A DNA stretch of 64,000 nucleotides, taken from NCBI GenBank assembly GCA_026874595.1, contig CM049320.1, positions 17,434,988 to 17,498,987 on the forward strand, read 5' to 3'. Both the position numbers and the translations under genes were made by a program. This DNA comes from Sipunculus nudus (lineage: Eukaryota; Annelida; Sipuncula; Golfingiida; Sipunculidae). Under the pieces are notes generated by a model. It was not told where the DNA came from, made no database searches, and saw nothing but the letters and a program-made list of their open reading frames with translations. This document shows positions 19,977 through 32,044 of the stretch, piece after piece (positions within the stretch are counted from its first letter, which is position 1; every line of letters starts with the position of its first letter).

Positions 19977-22755
19977 GGAAATTATAATCATTTTTAAAAG
20001 CTAGAACTGACAATTTTTAGCTGTACTGACGGAAAATACCAGTTCGAACTAATTTGTTGTTTTTATACTGTTTCTTGGACGTGACAATGTGTTTATATTG
20101 TTTTAGCAGCAAATATCTTCTTAATACTACATACAGCCTAAGTTGCACCTGGATGCTTCTTTCTACGCCTGTTTGACTTAAATGGATTTAGTTTATATAT
20201 ATATATATATATATGTATTTCTATCAGTTTCTTTTGATAGGCATGTTGGTATATACGATTTAACCATAAAACAATAAATACAATCACTGCCTTTTATGAC
20301 GTAACTGTTTGTACTTGATATTCTTCTACACCCCTGTTTAGTATTTCCTTATATGATGTCCATGAAATCGGAACATGGTCCCCATCCTGATGACCTATGA
20401 ACTTATCAATTGACATTAAAGATCTTGGTTTTGGAAACACCGAGAAAATAATCAGATTTTAAGAGATGGTGCTCCAGCCTGAATGAGCTTTAAGTATATT
20501 CCACATACTACATTATTATCATAATATTTTTTATTGCCATGGTAGGTCTTCTTTATACTGATATTGATTAGTATTGAACATATTGTGTTTATTTTTTACT
20601 GTCATTTGCCCAGAGATATAATGATATTATACAAACTATAAAAAAATTACATTTCCTCAATTTAATATATTTCTTAGCAACTCCTTGGGACAATTTTTAT
20701 TATAGATGTCTGTCATTTAGTGTTATTTTAATTAACAGCCTGAAAGAAAGCGTAGTAAAAAATAATTTCAAACATTCATTCGCCTAAAGCTGTCAAATCC
20801 GTTTGAAATAGTATTTATTTTGATTCAGCTTATATTAAAAAGCATCATGTATGGATTGTCTAGAATATTATGTACATTACATCATATGTATTACTTGTTA
20901 CGGGTCATTACACTTTTTTTTCCATGGAATTAAGGCGGCATGAGTGTGGGAGGTGTCTGGAATCATAATAGTTTTGCACCCACCAAAATGTACTGATGTC
21001 TCCTGTACCAGCCTCCTCCCCTAAAAGACAACTCTGGCAAAGTTAAGGTCGTTAAATTATATGTAAATGATATGTAAAATGTATTTAAATGTATAAAAAT
21101 AATATAAAGAAATATGAAAAGATGAGCAGTATTTAATAGTAAACATATTTTACTTTTAGTCGTACCATTGCATTAATTAATCTTGCAATGACGTGTCTTA
21201 AAAATAAAAGTTTGTCAAAACAAAGAACACCTTATGTATGACTAAAGGTGCCCATTCACCTACCTTTTGAGAAAGAATAATTATTTGATATCTGGCTTCC
21301 TCTGTGATTGTATTAATGATCTAAGGGAAATTATGAATGTGAAAAGTTCTTATAACGCCTTTGTGAAGAATAAATGAACTTGTTTATCAACAACATGTTT
21401 GTAAACACAGCAATGTTAACTAACTTAAAAAATATGTAACCTTAGGTTAGTCAATTGTTCCAAGACGCTATTTGCAAAGCTCTAGCTTCTCAGACTAGCT
21501 GTCAGATGCCCTTATTGAATTTGCTTTGATTATTTGGCGGGCCCCCACATATTATAAACACGTTGATGTAAACTTAACAAGCAGCCTGTGTGGTTTGATA
21601 TCCTTATTTTTTTTATAAAAGGTCCAAGGGATTACCTTAAGTGTATAAAGGTCAGATAGGTGATTGGTCCCCTTTGAGTAAATTTTTTGGTCAAAGTTTC
21701 CAACCAGTAAGCACGAGCCAATCCACGCGAAGCCAAAACGTTCTGTGAAACATTATCAAGCACTCTGTTGGGCAGGTACAGACGATGGTTTTATCCGCTT
21801 TGTTGTTTATTCGTCCTATTTGCGCACCGATAATTTATAGGATCGTCAAAGCAGAAGAAACACTTGAATTATTCCTTGTGCAAACACAGTGACGATTTCA
21901 CAAAAGAGGTGCGTGGCATAGTCCAGTCTCCCAGAAAGGTTCCTGTGTTTGTATACGAGATAAGGGTCCATTCACCAGTTAGTCCTGGAAACAACAACTA
22001 GAAACGACCAGTGTCTGACGTTTCGCTTGCTTGTCGTACGTACTTCCTTTACATTGTAAGGTATGTATTTTGTTCTTGGGCTATCTCTTTTCTTCTGATA
22101 AAGCTAACCGCACTTATCCATGCTTGATCTTCCGTGATGAATATTTTTTAACCATTGCACGTACAAATTACTACAAATTGCAAGTGAATATGTTTTTCTC
22201 TAGCTCAAGTCAATAGACTGATCCCATAAACTGCATATATAAAACAGACTTCATTCGATTTATTGTAAAATATTCCTCCTATCGACTTTAAACAAGTTGA
22301 CCCAAGACTTTGAAGCAACCACATCTGAATTTAAATTATAGTCTGAATAATTAAAGTTCATTCACAAATTCACTTATCATTGAGTCACATGATGCAAACC
22401 ATATATAATTAAATAGTGTAAAATTCCTTTGAGATAATAATTTGATAAAACACGAAGGAAATATGTACCTGTGAAGAACTACAACAACGCTGTAACCCTG
22501 GTAACAACTAATACTTTACATTTGAGATACATAACTCAATTTTTTACTTATATGATATGAAATAAGCTTTAGAAATAATTTGTTTTGCATACACCACATA
22601 AAAATCATAACTAGTGACCCACATTTGATGACGCCAAGGTGAAGCTGAACTTCTGAGGGCCATTACACAAAAAGATTATTAGTGACTTAAATTCGCTTTT
22701 ATACAACAAAACAAAAGTATACGGGGAATTCAAGATCTTTCTTGGATTTGAAACT
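19977..22755. other. No gene seen; a (TA)n tract and a MITE candidate
   Basis: AT-rich sequence with a (TA)n run at about 20189-20214 and the possible inverted-repeat element at 21241-21680. No exon could be supported. Confidence 0.4.
21241..21680. mobile_element. Possible MITE with imperfect inverted ends
   Basis: The left end (AAAGGTGCCCATTCACCTAC) and right end (TAGGTGATTGGTCCCCTTT) are imperfect reverse complements over about 25 bp. Related half-sites (GGGTCCATTCACC near 21965, GGGGCCGATTCAC near 22810) suggest a dispersed family. The boundaries and superfamily are uncertain. Confidence 0.35.
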
Positions 22756-23202
22756 ATGTTTATATATATATTTGTATATAAAACGATTATGATTTATAGC
22801 CTGTTAAAGGGGCCGATTCACATATCAGTTATCTTAGATTTAGTGTATTCTGCTAACAATATTACGGTATGTTTCAATGTATCGTTCTCTCACGGCTTGC
22901 TTACCCCTATAAACATGCGGAAAATTATTTGCACCGGGCGCGGTCAATGGTTTGAAAGGGTTAACATATTGAATATTCCAACTGGTGACCGTACCGCGTA
23001 TCTTCACGAATCAAGATTTTTTTCAAGCTTGCAACCGGTGTTTCTTACGTGCCTATTCCTTCATATTTTTCATCTTGCTTTGGAATTGTCAGACGTCTGC
23101 AAGATCGGACAGCATGCCATACTGTTTGTTGTGATAAACAAACACGTTGACGGAGAGAAGTCCATGACTGTTCCACATAATACGTTTTGGCTACCTTTGT
23201 AA
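22756..23202 (+). other. Open frame of 148 codons, unrecognised
   Basis: The longest frame in this intergenic stretch. It is rich in hydrophobic residues and shows no domain, splice support or homologous copy in the window. It starts in an AT-rich stretch where the frame may be open by chance. I list it only because of its length. Confidence 0.12.
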
Positions 23203-23807
23203 ACCACACGATTTAATTTATTGAATAAATTGTTTAATTTATCTAGATCATAGTTCTTCAGTATTTAGACTTTGTTATCGATTTATTTTTGCCGTAATGC
23301 TTCTATTCACCTGCATGCTTCATTTATAGAATAAGATTGATTCTGGCTTACTCTGCATACATTAAAAACTTAAAGTAACAGCTACTAAGATTGCTCAAGT
23401 CCTAATAATGCCGTGACCAATAAGCTTTTTTAGCCCCAAGCTGTTAGTACACAGGGTACATGAGTCTATGTTGATATGCAGGAAAAAACGTGTACCCAAA
23501 GGTGGTTGACTGCACATTCAAAGATCACTAGTTGTTCGTGGTGAAATCATATGAAGACCATGCGGGAATTAAAAGCGGTCCCCGGCTGGGAGGTGAGCCA
23601 TTGTTTACGGGCATTGTTTCAGGCCTGTTTAGTTTTCAGCGTGCTCATGAATATAGATGGGCCATAGCAGATAAAGCAGGCCGAGGCTTTGTATTTGACT
23701 TATGATTATAAATGAGTCTCCAGGGTATTTGCCTGCTCAGTGGAGGCACACAGTCTGCGGAACCTGCAGAGTCTAGAAGTTGGTGGAGACAACCGGTGCA
23801 ACCCGTT

Positions 23808-24083
23808 GTCCAGAGAGATGCGGTCACCCAGCGTCCAGATAGGTACAGCCACCTGGGGTCCAGAGAGGTGCTGCTTCTCAGTGTTCAGGGAGGTGTTGCC
23901 AGCCGGGGTCCAGAGAGGTGCTGCCAGTCGGGGTCCAGAGAGGTGCTGCCAGCCGGGGTCCAGAGAGGTGCTGCCAGCCGGGGTCCAGAGAGGTGCTGCC
24001 AGCCGGAGTCCAGAGAGGTGCTGCAAGCCGGGGTCCAGAGAGGTGCTACCAGCTGGGATAAAGTGAAGTGCCGCCAGCCGGGT
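23808..24083. repeat. 25-bp minisatellite, about 11 copies
   Basis: The unit is GTCCAGAGAGGTGCTGCCAGC plus CGGG. The outer units are diverged and the central ones nearly identical. It is GC-rich in an AT-rich neighbourhood. Because 25 is not a multiple of 3 and the unit lacks stops in several frames, overlapping open frames appear on both strands. These are artefacts of the repeat rather than evidence for a protein. Confidence 0.95.
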
Positions 24084-24504
24084 TCCAGTATTTCTGTTTA
24101 ATCGGACTATTTACAAGAGTTTTCTTTAGTGTCGTCCAGTGTATGTACCACTGTATTTAATATATACTCCTTGTTGTTCAGCCACTGCCTTGTGTTTTGT
24201 TGTGTGCCTGAGTGTCGTTACGATGAGGGGACCGACAAAAACCAAACCATCTCTGCATTACCATTTTAAACCGTCATTTCGTAAGGGCAGCCTTTTTCAA
24301 GGGCACTAGAAAGGGGAAACTTCTATCGAGTGACAGTCAGATATCGTAATGAGTCCCTTTAACTTTTGCTTTACCCCGTTTTCTTGAGATATATAAAGAA
24401 GCAAAAAAAAAGTTGTAATATATATATATATAAATAACCCAACGAACAGTTCAGATTAAATATCACTTCTTTTTTACAAAGGCGAGGATTCAACATTGAT
24501 CACC

Positions 24505-24666
24505 ATGGCAACTGCCGAAACTGAGGTCAGCCTGTCAGTTCAGCGACAATTCATTCTTGAAAGTTACCATGAGGGCCTTACGACGTTACTAGACCTAAAT
24601 AAAACGGTCTGGGATGGCCTGATATCCGAGCAAGTAGTCAGCACGAAGGAAAAAGATAACATTGAG
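24505..24666 (+). CDS. CARD exon 1 of the CARD-caspase gene
   Basis: The exon starts at the ATG in CACCATGG and ends at GAG|gtagga, phase 0, with 54 codons. Helical segments include FILESYHEGL, LLDLNKTVWDGLI and VVSTKEKDNIE, in which the last resembles the typical CARD helix before the D/E-x-I turn. It is the same length as its paralogue at 67-228 on the opposite strand. It has no lesion of its own. Confidence 0.7.
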
Positions 24667-24858
24667 GTAGGAGAAACCGCATGATCTAAATCACTTGGCC
24701 TATGACATAGATATCGGATGAAAATTCCTTTGATATTAAATTATGATAATCGTGTACTTTTTTCCCCACAAGACTGTTATTAGATAAAGTTCGTTTTCCC
24801 TAAATAGTTATAAGGCACAATCAGGGCATTTTTACACCAAATCGTTCTTAACATGGAA

Positions 24859-24906
<48 letters not shown>

Positions 24907-25007
24907 TATATATATATATGGTTAAATTCTTACGCCGTGTTGACATTCTTATTATTACAGTATATGTTAAATTATGTATGGAAACTTTTTTCTCTGTTCT
25001 TTTAAAG

Positions 25008-25170
25008 CAATCCGCTACTATGAAAGAAAAAGCTGGTTAGTTTCTTTTACTTCTGGCGAAGAAGAAGAATCACCACTTTGACATATTGGTTAAATGCCTT
25101 GAGGATAATAAACCAGGTCACGTGGCCGCAATCATGAGGCAGGCGGACGTATCAACCATGCCAGACACAG
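25008..25170 (+). pseudogene. CARD exon 2 with a premature TAG
   Basis: Acceptor TTTAAAG|CAATCC, donor ACAG|gtaag. Read in phase 0 from exon 1 it gives QSATMKEKAG, then TAG (25038-25040), then FLLLLAKKKNHHFDILVKCL. The flanks match the second half of a CARD (K-E-K, then LL--L-----HF--L---L), so the stop has replaced a residue in the middle of a helix. An alternative acceptor at the AG of the TAG itself would skip the stop but would drop conserved residues. Confidence 0.65.
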
Positions 25171-26209
25171 GTAAGATTTCAGCCGTGTTGATTGATTCTT
25201 CTGTTCCTTTTCTATCACTATAAACATACTTTTTATACGTATTCATGTATGTATTAATATACTCTATGGATATCTGACTTCAGTTACTCCGACTTTCATC
25301 AGGCCGGCTTGCCTGATTTTTATTCTTTTTGTTTTATAATAAGATATATCAAACTTCTTAACTCTCCTATGACTTATTTTTTAAATTTCCTATGCTTTAC
25401 CGGCTGGGTATTACAAAAAGCGATATAAATTATCTGAGATTACATTTGCAATGCGGGCTTGCTTGTGTGGAATCGATAGGTTTAAGCTGGTAAAAAGGCT
25501 CTTCGGGAGAATATCAGTATACTATTTTGAAAAAAAAATGGTTAAGATACATACTGGCAGGGTCCATAAAATGAACTCCAATAATCTGATTTGACGTCAT
25601 GATTACTAACCGAAGCAGTCTCTATTCTTAAAATTTTCAAAATTATAAAATATACAATAATTTAAGACACAGAACAGGTCTTAAAATGCTAGGAATAGTG
25701 GATCACTAACTGTTTGCCTGTTTATTAAAATTTCAAGTTTAATGTTGAAATTCAATCGAAATTTGTATTCGATAGCAAGAATAAGCTGCAGTCAAAGTTT
25801 GGGGTACTTAGTGTAAAATAAAGATTTTGGTTGATCATGATTTCATTCTATATAGCAACCAAGCAACAGGTTTTAATGATTAAGTAATTCAATTATCATT
25901 ATTTGCATAAAACCTTTACCAAAGGCATTATGGCTGAAGTGACTTCCCCGGCAAGCAGCATTCACCTCTCCAAAGTGCAGGAATCCCGATGTATCATACC
26001 GACACCAAAGGAGGTCTACAAAGAACAGCGGGACGTAGTAGGAATTATGTTATGACAGCTACATTATATATAAGTACTGGTGGTTCAGTCCGTATCGCTG
26101 CCACTGGTTTCATGCTAGGCGATCATCAGGCGAATGGATACATTTGTACTGGATGTATATTGTCCAAGTTGCTCTACGTCCTCTCTTTGCTGAAACTGAT
26201 ACAATAACT

Positions 26210-26259
<50 letters not shown>

Positions 26260-28998
26260 CAATTCCCCGAAACCAGCAAATGAGAATTTTTAAAAACGTA
26301 CCTACATTAAACATGCAGATGATATAATGTATTCAAACAGAAAATCATTTAGGCGAAAGGCATTCAATATTCACAGCCGTGATAAGAAAAAAGGTCCAAT
26401 GTATCAACCTCCAGCAGTGCGGCAGTCTGTGCAGACGTCAACAGATCATCGTTTCTGATTCAGAGCCGGTTTCAAGTGCAGGGCTTCAAATTTCTGGAGT
26501 GAGTTCTGTTTTCATTCTGTAAACACAATATTTAACAAAATTTCTTGGTAATGCAAATGTATTATTTTTACCTCAGATATCATAATTGCCCTGCCATAAA
26601 CACAAAATTATATTTTATACATGCATGCGATTGAAGTTCTTACGTTTTTCTTAATATTTTAATGTGCGGTATCGAGTATCCTATCCTCATATACGCAGTC
26701 AAGAATGAACTAGACCAAGTCGGGACTCGTTTATGAGTGGGAGACCGGAGTATATCAACACGCAGCTGATAGAAATTATCTAAGCCTAGTAAACCTTTAC
26801 GTGATGCTTTTCACCCTGGGATATAGCCAATTATTTTATGATGTTCATATCCGGCTGGTATCAATCTCTTTGGTTTACATGTTCCCAATGCTTTTTTTCT
26901 GGTTTTCATCTGCTCTATTATTAGGTTAAGTTGAAGTTGAACCGACAAGTTTAAGGTATTTTCGATTTCTTCTAATGGTGCCTGAGGGTGTACGGACTCA
27001 ATATGATTTTTCATCCATCTTTCTCTGCCATATAATTCTAATTCCATGTTCGCTGTCCTAACTGAAATAGTACACACTTAAAGAGTCCTTTGCACCTCTG
27101 TTTCAGTATTAAACTTGTTTCTACTAACTGCGCTTTTTGTCAAGCGAGGTGTGTTCATGGTGTACCACCTTTGATTTTACTGGTTCGTAGTGACGGGTAG
27201 CAGAGTTTCGGCTTTCCGACTCCTGGGACGCTGCACTTCACTGGTCAAAGTTTTCTTGCAGTTTCATTGGAATCAGCTTTACATGTTTCAATGTCAGTTA
27301 TGTTTGTAAAACCCAGTGTGATCGCTCCGGGCAACCTCAAACTGGTGATCGTCATTTATTATAGGGATTAATTTGATTTATCATATTTGCCAACCAGGCA
27401 GCAATATCTAATAACAATTTTATGGGACATACAATACAAAATCCAACCTGAACCAATGAACAGGGACTATAAACACGTACGTCCAAGATACAACTGAAAA
27501 TATAATAAGCAGAGATCTCCATGTTCACTTGTGATACAGATATTATTTCAGGCGGTTCGCGTAGGATACCAAATGGGTTTACAGTAAGGTTTACATTAGC
27601 ATGTTGGCATTAGGCCACGCACTGACTTTTAAAAAAGACTGTTTCCCGGAGCGTTGCATGTGCTGCACAGCAAATATGAAGTGAGTCGTGTTTGCTTGTA
27701 TTGCATACAGTAAGTTATGGGTTGTAAAAATGTAGAAATATTTATTTTTACGTATAGGACTGGAGGTCATTGAGTATAAATAATATACAAAAATTCAGCC
27801 ACAAGTAGGTTGTCTTACATTGTTTCTCTGTGAGTTTCAAAGGTCATTGTTTGAGGATAATATTTTCTCTATATTCTAAGCGAAATACACGGCCTGGGGC
27901 GTTGTCTGTTTTAATCTTCATGCAATCGTAGATTGTTTAAATGATTGAAGGACAGAAAACACTTAACATATTTTCTGTTGATCTAGCTAGAACTCTTTGA
28001 ATTACATATTGCGTTAGTATTGTTTCTGTAAATAGATCTTGAACTACCGAAGGAGTAGCAGGCCGTTAGAACTTTACTCTCAATAAGGGGCTTCGCCCAG
28101 CTGACGTCAGCTATGGATCCGTCGTCCTTCGGTGTGATTGTCTGTTAGGAGAACAGAAAGGGTAACAGTTAAGCCTAAAAAGATCACCCATCAAACCATT
28201 AAAAAACATAAAGCACAAAATTATGTCCGAATTACCTATATTCCGCAAGCTATGTGACAAAACCACAGCTATCTTATAGGTTAGGCTGTTGTGGTGAGAG
28301 AATTAACATAGCACACATGTTTCATTGAATCACAGAGTTTCCTGTTTCCTACTCATATCCTTGACAGTCTGCAATAAGTATTACCAGTTAAAAAAGCTAT
28401 CAAAACATGCGATATCTTAATAGTCAATTTACGTTAAAATTAAGACAAATGCTAAAAATTTCTAAATAATATTGTTGAAATTCTTGGAAATTTGCTGATT
28501 ATTCTTTGATTACCTTATCCGATAATTACTAGGTGTGACATCGATATATCTTTTTATGAGTCAAGAAAAAATAGAAGTTGATGAATAAAGGTCATGAGAT
28601 TTAGCTCTCCCGTCTTTTATTTGACATTTAATTATAATACGGATTAAGTGTTAATCTGTGTTCTAAATGTGCCAAGCAGTTACACTATATCCATATGTAA
28701 ATAAAACGCAAACATATCACTCTCCCAATAATTACGTAGCAAAGTGTCTTATGATGGTCGTATTATCTCAGGAATAGCTATATATTGCAAAGAAATTAAG
28801 ACAACTTGTAACAACCAAATCTTTATTCTGATCTTTTATCTGTTAATTCTGTTCTTGAACATGTTTTTTTCACAGGTTTTGAAATTTATCTGTTCAGCGT
28901 GAGGACGCTTATACGTTTGAAAGATACCATACGATATATCGAGAGGGCCACGTGTTTGGTCTTGGTAGTTTGATGTTCTAATATGTTTCACATTGTAG
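25171..28998. other. Long intronic stretch; two possible linker exons
   Basis: Two short open pieces are compatible with linker exons but lack domain support. One begins at 25925 (acceptor ACCAAAG, peptide with MAEVTSPASSIH and RCIIPTPKE). The other lies around 26397-26509 and ends at a good donor (GGA|gtgagt). A (TA)n run lies at about 26213-26257 and another at 24862-24919 in the preceding intron. The rest shows nothing recognisable except the antisense ORF at 26811. Confidence 0.35.
26811..27077 (-). other. Antisense open frame of 88 codons, unrecognised
   Basis: Composition looks more protein-like than most ORFs here: RERWMKNHIESVHP, then an amphipathic Leu/Gln-rich segment and KPKRLIPAGYEHH. 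The H-E-S-V-H spacing recalls the His half of a zinc finger, but the matching Cys pair is not convincing. It may be an exon of a nested gene or a transposon remnant inside the caspase intron. Confidence 0.2.
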
Positions 28999-29181
28999 GG
29001 TTATGACATGGCCGGAGAGAAAAGAGGCTTTGTTATGATTGTGAATATAACACAAGGTAAATATATGCATGGAGGCAAGACATGGGAACAAAAATATTCC
29101 AAGGCGGATATGGACAGCCTTAAGAGGATGTTTGCTGATCTTTGCCATGACGTTGTATCCTTTGAAGACTTGACAGTACAG
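28999..29181 (+). pseudogene. Caspase p20 exon, first part
   Basis: Acceptor CATTGTAG|GGT, donor ACAG|gtactt, phase 0 at both ends (61 codons). It shows the caspase start YDMAGEKRG, the first strand FVMIVNIT, and the helix ADMDSLKRMFADL followed by VVSFEDLTVQ (the usual V---DLT). Where active caspases have an Arg before G-(S/T)--D that binds the substrate Asp, this copy reads KYSKADMD, with Lys and no Gly. The frame itself is open. Confidence 0.75.
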
Positions 29182-30095
29182 GTACTTAATTCTTCCCGCA
29201 TTACAGGGGGGTCAACTAGTAATTGTATTGATCATTTATTTCCAAAGAAAAAAGTGCAATATGAAGTAAGCAGCAATGCTAATCTCAAAATCAATCACTT
29301 ACCAATGAAACAGTATTCGTGATTGTTTTACAGGTATGATACATCCTACTACTTTATCCACCTTTTTTATCGACAACATTTTAGAAAGGCAACTAAACTA
29401 ACCATTGACATTTTTTCCTTGAAGTTAGAACTTGATTCACCGTGCCAATACGAGGTCATTACAATATGAATTCATGATAGGAGGTTCAACAAATGTATTT
29501 TTCTATATGCCTTGAAAGGCAGGTAGGTTTACCCGGAGCACTTTTACCGACTTTTAAGTCATAAATTGTTGGATGGTGATGAATGTGGATATGAATTACT
29601 GTGTCAGTATCACAATGGCAGGGAAACTCTTACATGCTAAGGTTTCCTTCACAACATCAAGTTATTAAGAGTCACAGTAATACGAAATGAGTGGTACTAT
29701 TTACAAACTAATTCATGTCTTCTGTCTTTATTAAATGAAGTGCTAGAATTGTAAAGTATCAATCAATTCGGTCAAATGTTTCATACAGGTACAATGAGAC
29801 GAAAAAAATCTGATTTAAGAAAATCAAGAAATATAACCTAAGCTTTTATTATATTTCTTCTGTTGCTTCTGATTAAGTTTTTAGATTTATTAGAAACCAA
29901 AGTAATTTAAACATTTTTTAGACTTTTTATTTTAAGAGGTGCTATGGAGCTGTGGCAAATTATGAGCAATCATTCACTGTATAAGTGCCTTTAATGAGAT
30001 GTTCTGGGTAACTTTTTCCTTAGGCTAAGGCGAGCTGCATTATTTTCCTGTATATAATCTGAAGATGTGCTTCTGATAAGATTGTTATATTTCAG

Positions 30096-30326
30096 AAATT
30101 CATGGGTGCCACAAAGAGTGTCGCAAAATTAGCAGATACGAATGATGCCAAGAGTTTGTGATGCTGATGTATTTTTGTGGACAGGTAGGTAGGGAGCCAC
30201 ATATCATCTCTAGGGATGGAGTATATCTTCCTGTCTGGTACACATTGTCGGGAACATTTAGTTACCTGCAGTTAGATAAACTCGCCAAGAGACCAAAAAT
30301 ATTCATTGTGCAAGCCTTCCAAGGAG
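30096..30326 (+). pseudogene. Caspase p20 exon, second part, frameshifted and catalytically dead
   Basis: Acceptor ATTTCAG|AAA, donor GGAG|gtaag. In the frame set by the previous exon it reads KFMGATKSVAKLADTNDAKSL and then stops at TGA. The caspase-like continuation MLMYFCGQVGREP begins one base out of frame at 30158, so a single base has been lost near 30155. The expected catalytic-His motif is distorted (CGQVG instead of SHG or CGHG). The catalytic-Cys motif reads IVQAFQG, where caspases have QAC-G. These losses are independent. Confidence 0.75.
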
Positions 30327-32044
30327 GTAAGAATATTGGTCACGCTTATTGTAATTCTGGAAATCAGTGAAAAAAATGAACAAACTTTACTCTTTATGAA
30401 TCAAGGTCCCATAAAGGTTTTGGATATGCTATCATTGATAGGGCCATCTGTTATTATGACACGAGTAAGTGTTAATCAATATTGACAATCATACTGGTCT
30501 TAAGTGTTAATCAATCATAAAACAAAACTATTTGAACATCCCGATTATCACGATTTCTGTAACAAAAATGGAACGTGTCATAGTTTGCCCAATATACAAG
30601 CCATGCTGTAAGGAGTTTAAATATTCGTAGACAAAAGAATAAGCATTAGTTTACTTAGTAAGGTTTTCGTATATGTACCAAACAGCCACTATCGCAAATT
30701 ATGTACTGCAGTTATATGTAGATGTCCAGTATGAGAGGTCGTAAAAACGCCTTCACTTCGGTTTTAAAAATGCAACTAGATGTACGTAAGGCATGATAAC
30801 TCTAAATTCTAATCATGCAATTTGATGTAAATTGAATCTGAAAATTGGAAATGCAGTCCCAGGTTTATGATATAATAATATCTATCAAATATAATTGTGT
30901 TATCTGTGTAAAATCTCTCAGTTTCATGGCGGGATTAGTTCAAGTATGAACTTTAGCTAAGTCATGACTTGCTGTCCAAATACCTATATTTCTCGTCGGT
31001 ATTATGAATTCAAACTAGGTCCTCTGAAAGTGTTCTGATGTAAAAATGAAATAAGCTTCTTAAAGTTGTCAGCCTTTTTATCAGTTTTTAAACTAATCGG
31101 GCGGACTGCACTTGAAAACTTTTAAGGTAATAGGAAAATAGCATGAGAAATTGACATCATTACAATTTATTTAGATGTTAAGATTTTAACAGAATGCTTT
31201 GTTATCTTGAAGTTTTATAACCGACTGCTCATAAATAGATTATCTCATTTCTTGAGACCAGTGATGATACACATTTTAATTTCAAATCCCAACTATAAGC
31301 ATTTTTATCATTTCCCATATGATGAGATTACTCTTGCAGTCTTTTAATTGTATGACATAAATCTAAGAAATTTCATATATCTGACGAAGTTTGATTGTAA
31401 AGTAAAATGCCTGTGGAATTAGGATACCTCTTCGCATTACAAGGACAAATTTGATAATATTTTAGAGACTAAAGTTCAACATGTCACATTTGATTAACAT
31501 TCGACATGAGAGGTATTGCGATCGCCTTTTATTTAAGAACCAAATATTTCTAATTAAGATCAAGTTGAACAAGCTTTAGCAAGTAGTACATTACATAGCA
31601 AGCCCGATTAACATGCTTGAGCTTTGTTTTTATTTATTTACAAAATAAAGGAATATTAAATGAGGATTAAATAAAAAGTGTATTCCTAGTGAATAGACAA
31701 ATTAATGCTATTAAAAATATTGCTTGTATTATTCAAATTACCTTTGTGGGCTTCATGGTGTGTAGTTAAAAAATCTAATTATAAAATCGTGGGTGAGCAT
31801 CGTTTTCCCTCATAAGATCACAGGTTAATTCAGTAAGATTCACAACCTTGTTAATGTAGCCCGGTCGATCTATCTGGTAAAAGTTCCTATTCACGACAAA
31901 CTTAGGAAGATTCCAGCTTGATGCAAGGTAGACCTGATTCAAATTTAGCAAATAGTCATTTAAGATGGAATAAATGGAAATGTTGGCGCATTGTAAAACC
32001 TTAAGTAAACTGAGTAATATGTAAATTTATGTTTTTAAGCAAAG

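Noticed and set aside
22756-23202. 148-codon ORF as a gene
   Set aside because: No domain, no exon signals, and it is in an AT-rich area; listed at very low confidence only.
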